Source: Halothiobacillus sp. (GTDB taxonomy: Bacteria > Pseudomonadota > Gammaproteobacteria > Halothiobacillales > Halothiobacillaceae). Taken from it: a stretch of DNA of 63,381 nt. The stretch is from the NCBI GenBank assembly GCA_020061705.1, contig JAGUXT010000016.1, positions 1 through 63,381 of the forward strand. The letters are read 5' to 3'. The notes under the pieces were generated by a model. It saw only the letters and a list, made by a program, of their open reading frames with translations, was not told the DNA's origin and did not search any database. The translations under genes were made by a program, and so were the position numbers. Numbering within the stretch: the stretch's first letter is position 1; each line of letters starts with the position of its first letter. Below, in pieces: positions 60,429-63,381 of this stretch.

Positions 60429-61211
60429 TTAGTCGGCAGTGGGGGGTGTGGGTGGTGATATATGCGGCAATGCCGCACTAATCCTTGCATGCGCTATTGC
60501 CGCAAGTTGACTGCGCGGTATCGCTTCGGGGTGAATGAGCGGCAGGAAGTGCAACTCGGCGTGCAGACTGGTTTCCTGTACGATGCGTTGCAGGGTGTCG
60601 TTAAAGCTATCGTCGTCAATATAGGCCGCACGCGGATTTGGCGTGCCGTGAGCATCAAGATAGCGCAGGGCAATGGGCTGTATCGCTGCATTGGCCTCAT
60701 GCGCGGCCTGGAGCAGGCGGGGATGAAAGCGACGCAGGCTGAGGCCGTTGGTGGTCGTGCCTTCGGGGAAGATCAGCACGCTGTGGCCTTGTGCCAGTGC
60801 CGTGGCAATGTGCTGCACGGTGTCTTGAGCTTGGCCGCGTTGAATGAACAGGCTGCCGGCGCGGGTGGCCAACCAGCCAATAAATGGCCATGTGCGCACC
60901 TCTGATTTGGCCAGAAACCGCACGCCCGGAAGTTGACTTCCCAATACGGGAATGTCGAGCCAGGAAATATGATTGCAAATGTAGAGCACACCAGGCTGCA
61001 CCGCGCCCTGCGTTTTAATGTCTACCTTGAGAGCATGGCACACCCTGCCATGCCAGTGGCGAATGGCGTGCGTACCGCGTGGCGCAAATGGGGAGCCATA
61101 AAAAGGGGTTTGGATCAGGCCGATAAGGACGCGCAGCGCCAGATTAAGCTGTTTGAGCCATGCGCTGAGTGGTTGTGTTTGCGATTTGGACGGTGTTTGC
61201 GTTGTCGGCAT
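60429..61211 (-). CDS. olsA: Lysophosphatidic/lyso-ornithine-lipid acyltransferase (PlsC/OlsA-like)
   Basis: A 260-aa membrane-associated PlsC-type acyltransferase. The catalytic NHISWLD and the substrate-binding FPEGTTTNG are intact, and one hydrophobic helix is near the N-terminus. Pairing with an OlsB-like gene supports OlsA, which adds the second acyl chain to lyso-ornithine lipid; ordinary PlsC activity is the alternative. The ATG at 61211 is inside the end of olsB (68-bp overlap); the frame is open further upstream. Confidence 0.82.
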   Translation of the reverse strand: MPTTQTPSKSQTQPLSAWLKQLNLALRVLIGLIQTPFYGSPFAPRGTHAIRHWHGRVCHALKVDIKTQGAVQPGVLYICNHISWLDIPVLGSQLPGVRFLAKSEVRTWPFIGWLATRAGSLFIQRGQAQDTVQHIATALAQGHSVLIFPEGTTTNGLSLRRFHPRLLQAAHEANAAIQPIALRYLDAHGTPNPRAAYIDDDSFNDTLQRIVQETSLHAELHFLPLIHPEAIPRSQLAAIAHARISAALPHISPPTPPTAD

Positions 61212-61986
61212 GAATTTCGGCTGCAGTGGCGGGCATTTGACGTTGAATGAAGTGGCGATGATAGCGCGCTTGCAAATGTTGTACGTCGAGCAGAATGAAA
61301 ATATCAGCACAGCCAAAGGCTGGATCCCAGCACGGCTCGCCGCAGATTTGTGCGCCCAGACGCATATAAGCCTTGAGCAGGGGAGGCATACGCGTTTTTT
61401 TACCGCTTGGGAGCGCCGCCTCGGGCTCTGGCAGGGCGAGCTTTGGAGTTACGCGCAACTCGTCTTTGCTCATGAAATCGCTGCGCAGCTCCTGCATGAT
61501 GCTGCGTGCGGCAAGGCCGCCATCGTGCATGGGGATACTGGCGCTACCAAAGAGGAAACTGATGCGGTTTTGCGTCATGAAATCCGCCAAGCCTTGCCAA
61601 AGCATGCCGATGGTCGAGCCGTTGCGATGCTCAGGGTGGACGCAGGTGCGGCCAATTTCCATCACGTCGCCATGCAGTTGTGCAAGCATGGCGAGATCAA
61701 ATTCATTTTCAGAGTAAAAACCACCCGCCGCTTGCGCCGCAGCGCGCGTTAGGATGCGCGTGCTGGCGACGAGTTGCTCGTTTTGCTGGTCAATGACCAA
61801 AAGATGTTGGCAAAAGGTATCGTAATGATCGTGCTCAAGTCCGTGTTCATCGACTTGTGCTTGTGCGCCCATTTCCTGCACGAAAACCTGATGACGCAGG
61901 CGTTGGCTGCGTTGTACATCCTCAGGGGTGAGGGCAAGTTGAACGCGGTAACGGCAGTCATTGGCTTGCAGGATCGTTGTAAGCAT
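61144..61986 (-). CDS. olsB: L-ornithine N-alpha-acyltransferase (OlsB-like GNAT)
   Basis: About 280 aa. The acyl-ACP-dependent GNAT fold carries RLRHQVFVQEMGAQ, FYSENEFDL and EIGRTCVHPEHRNG, the markers of OlsB and related hemolysin-annotated acyltransferases. It would make lyso-ornithine lipid, a phosphorus-free membrane lipid. The ATG at 61986 is used; an earlier ATG at 62049 is open, and neither has a strong ribosome binding site. It overlaps olsA and is divergent from rlmI. Confidence 0.82.
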   Translation of the reverse strand: MLTTILQANDCRYRVQLALTPEDVQRSQRLRHQVFVQEMGAQAQVDEHGLEHDHYDTFCQHLLVIDQQNEQLVASTRILTRAAAQAAGGFYSENEFDLAMLAQLHGDVMEIGRTCVHPEHRNGSTIGMLWQGLADFMTQNRISFLFGSASIPMHDGGLAARSIMQELRSDFMSKDELRVTPKLALPEPEAALPSGKKTRMPPLLKAYMRLGAQICGEPCWDPAFGCADIFILLDVQHLQARYHRHFIQRQMPATAAEIHADNANTVQIANTTTQRMAQTA

Positions 61987-62143
61987 AGGTGACACTAGGG
62001 TAAGTAATTTTTCGCATCCTAGGGGGCAAGTATTGCTTTGAGATTTCATCTTGATGAAAGCTTTATGACTGCGCAGCCGAGAGGCGCTCCGCTAGGGTAT
62101 GATGCAAGCCATTTTTGCTGAGCCAATTTTTGAGAGTTAGCCC

Positions 62144-63328
62144 TTGTCCATACTGCAACTAAAAAAGAATGAAGACCGCCGTTTGCGTCTCGGTCACCCC
62201 TGGATTTACAGCAACGAGGTCGATACCACGGCCACGCCGTTGACTGCGTTCACGCCGGGACAACAGGTGCAAGTGGTGGCCCACGGCGGCAAGGTGTTGG
62301 GCATGGCGTATGTCAATCCGCATTCGCTGATTGCTGCGCGGGTGTTCCATCGTGATGAACTCCCGCTTGATCGCTCGTTGCTGATTCACCGTTTGAACAT
62401 TGCGCTATCCCTGCGTGAGCGCCTGTTTGCCACACCACATTACCGCGTGGTGCATGGCGAGGCCGACGGCCTGCCCGGCCTGGTGGTGGATCGTTACGGG
62501 GATATTTTGGTGGCGCAGATCACCACGGCGGGCATGGATGCCGTGCGCGAAGCGCTGGTTGAAGCACTGGTCAAGGTGTTTAAACCGCAGGGTGTTTTGC
62601 TGCGTAATGACAGTTCCAGCCGTGAGCTTGAGGGTCTGGAGCGCGGCATTGAGCTGGCTTATGGCGAGGTTCCGCAGGATGTCGAGCTGCTGGAGAATGG
62701 AGCGCGATTCTTGGTGCGCCCATGGGATGGGCAGAAGACAGGCTGGTTTTACGATCAGGCCGATAACCGCGCCCGCCTGCCGCGCTATGTACAGGGCAAG
62801 CGTGTGCTGGATTTGTTCAGCTACATGGGCGGATGGGGTGTGCAGGCCTTGCGACATGGCGCGAGTGAGGCGGTGTGTGTTGATGCATCCAAGCTGGCCT
62901 TGGCGCAATGCCGTGTGAATGCGGATTTGAACGGGGTAGGCGAGGGCTTGAAAACGCTTGAGGGCGATGTATTCGAGGTGCTCAAGAATCTGCGTGAAGA
63001 ACGCGAGCGCTTTGATGTGGTGATCTGCGATCCGCCTGCGTTCATCAAACGACGCAAGGACGTGACACCGGGGCTGGAAGCCTATCGTCGCGTTAACCAG
63101 ATGGCGATGCAGGTGATGGCGCGTGACGGCATTCTGGTTTCATGTTCATGCTCGCATCATCTTCAGCGTGAAAAATTGCCCGAGCTGATGTGGGCGGCCG
63201 CGCGTCATGTGGATCGCTCCATGCAGATTCTGGAATTTGGTCATCAGTCCGCCGACCATCCGGTGCATCCGGCGATTCCGGAAACGGATTATCTGAAAGC
63301 CGTGGTTGCGCGTATTTTGCCGACCTGA
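62144..63328 (+). CDS. rlmI: 23S rRNA m5C1962 methyltransferase RlmI
   Basis: A 394-aa SAM-dependent methyltransferase. The N-terminal PUA domain (RRLRLGHPWIYSNEV) binds RNA. The SAM site is VLDLFSYMGGWGVQAL; the catalytic region has CDPPAF and a cysteine-rich LVSCSCSHHL. Length matches E. coli RlmI (396 aa). The start is TTG, giving the usual N-terminus; no better start is present. Confidence 0.94.
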   Translation: MSILQLKKNEDRRLRLGHPWIYSNEVDTTATPLTAFTPGQQVQVVAHGGKVLGMAYVNPHSLIAARVFHRDELPLDRSLLIHRLNIALSLRERLFATPHYRVVHGEADGLPGLVVDRYGDILVAQITTAGMDAVREALVEALVKVFKPQGVLLRNDSSSRELEGLERGIELAYGEVPQDVELLENGARFLVRPWDGQKTGWFYDQADNRARLPRYVQGKRVLDLFSYMGGWGVQALRHGASEAVCVDASKLALAQCRVNADLNGVGEGLKTLEGDVFEVLKNLREERERFDVVICDPPAFIKRRKDVTPGLEAYRRVNQMAMQVMARDGILVSCSCSHHLQREKLPELMWAAARHVDRSMQILEFGHQSADHPVHPAIPETDYLKAVVARILPT

Positions 63329-63333
63329 TCGTG

Positions 63334-63381
63334 TAGGGTGGATAAGCGTAGCGCATCCACCGTGCCGGCCATGGTGGATGC
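63334..63381. repeat. Inverted repeat at the window end
   Basis: Starts GTAGGGTGG, then GCATCCACC (63353-63361) pairs with GGTGGATGC (63373-63381), where the window stops. GTAGGGTG is shared with the hairpin at 37935, suggesting one repeat family. Confidence 0.7.

Noticed and set aside
61212-61316. Longer N-terminus for the PlsC/OlsA protein
   Set aside because: It would overlap olsB by over 170 bases and has no family similarity; the ATG at 61211 is the simplest start.

Overview
The window is gammaproteobacterial chromosome, moderately GC-rich, with mostly core gene neighbourhoods. The evidence is gene order: gmk-rpoZ-spoT-ridA, tRNA-Ile2(CAT) beside rpoD and dnaG, aroK-aroB-damX-gltB, ilvI-ilvH-ilvC-pssA-leuA, a psi-like gene overlapping rimI, rnt-pyrC, minCDE, Hsp15, RdgC and a Pseudomonas-type REP hairpin. 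I cannot name the genus. Ornithine-lipid genes, two exported DsrE-like proteins and a FadL porin fit an environmental aerobe; the DsrE-like proteins alone do not prove sulfur oxidation.

Layout. 1-5141 (+): a palindrome cluster, a semialdehyde dehydrogenase, an EamA exporter, protoporphyrinogen oxidase and an unknown coiled-coil protein. 5148-8327 (-): Hsp15, then a zapD-minC-minD-minE cell-division operon. 8430-12636 (+): lipoprotein, gmk, rpoZ, spoT, ridA. 12696-24379 (-): tRNA-Ile2, rpoD, dnaG, gltB (no gltD beside it), damX, aroB, aroK. 24416-31160 (-): a small inverted-repeat element, a TauE/SafE permease and the pyruvate dehydrogenase genes aceE-aceF-lpdA. 31411-34784: a hibernation factor fused to a cold-shock-like domain, a periplasmic DsrE-like protein, a glycosyltransferase and a Fic protein.

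34860-37990 is the accessory part. It starts with a relic resembling the end of PEP synthase and continues as a row of integron gene cassettes. One complete attC, two short attC-like junctions and one half attC are visible, but no integrase gene. The cassettes encode a HEPN-type putative RNase, a PD-(D/E)xK nuclease resembling the DpnII/MboI type, and small unknown proteins. A 157-bp inverted-repeat element interrupts the end of the HEPN cassette, and a last cassette gene is truncated. This looks like a decaying integrase-less array (CALIN) with possible defence genes.

37996-50830: rdgC, pepN, a YdcH-like protein, a hydrolase/FNR-like pair, a PleD-like protein with a degenerate GGDEF, a 164-bp inverted-repeat element, groES-groEL behind a perfect CIRCE and a sigma32-like promoter, a host-attachment-like protein, a FadL porin and an unknown exported protein. 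50835-51037 is five back-to-back palindromes. 51244-58106 (+): branched-chain amino acid genes ilvIHC, pssA, a leucine leader peptide with attenuator, leuA, holD-like and rimI. 58127-61986 (-): rnt, pyrC, a Tat-exported DsrE-like protein, olsA and olsB. 62144-63328 (+): rlmI, followed by a repeat cut by the window end.
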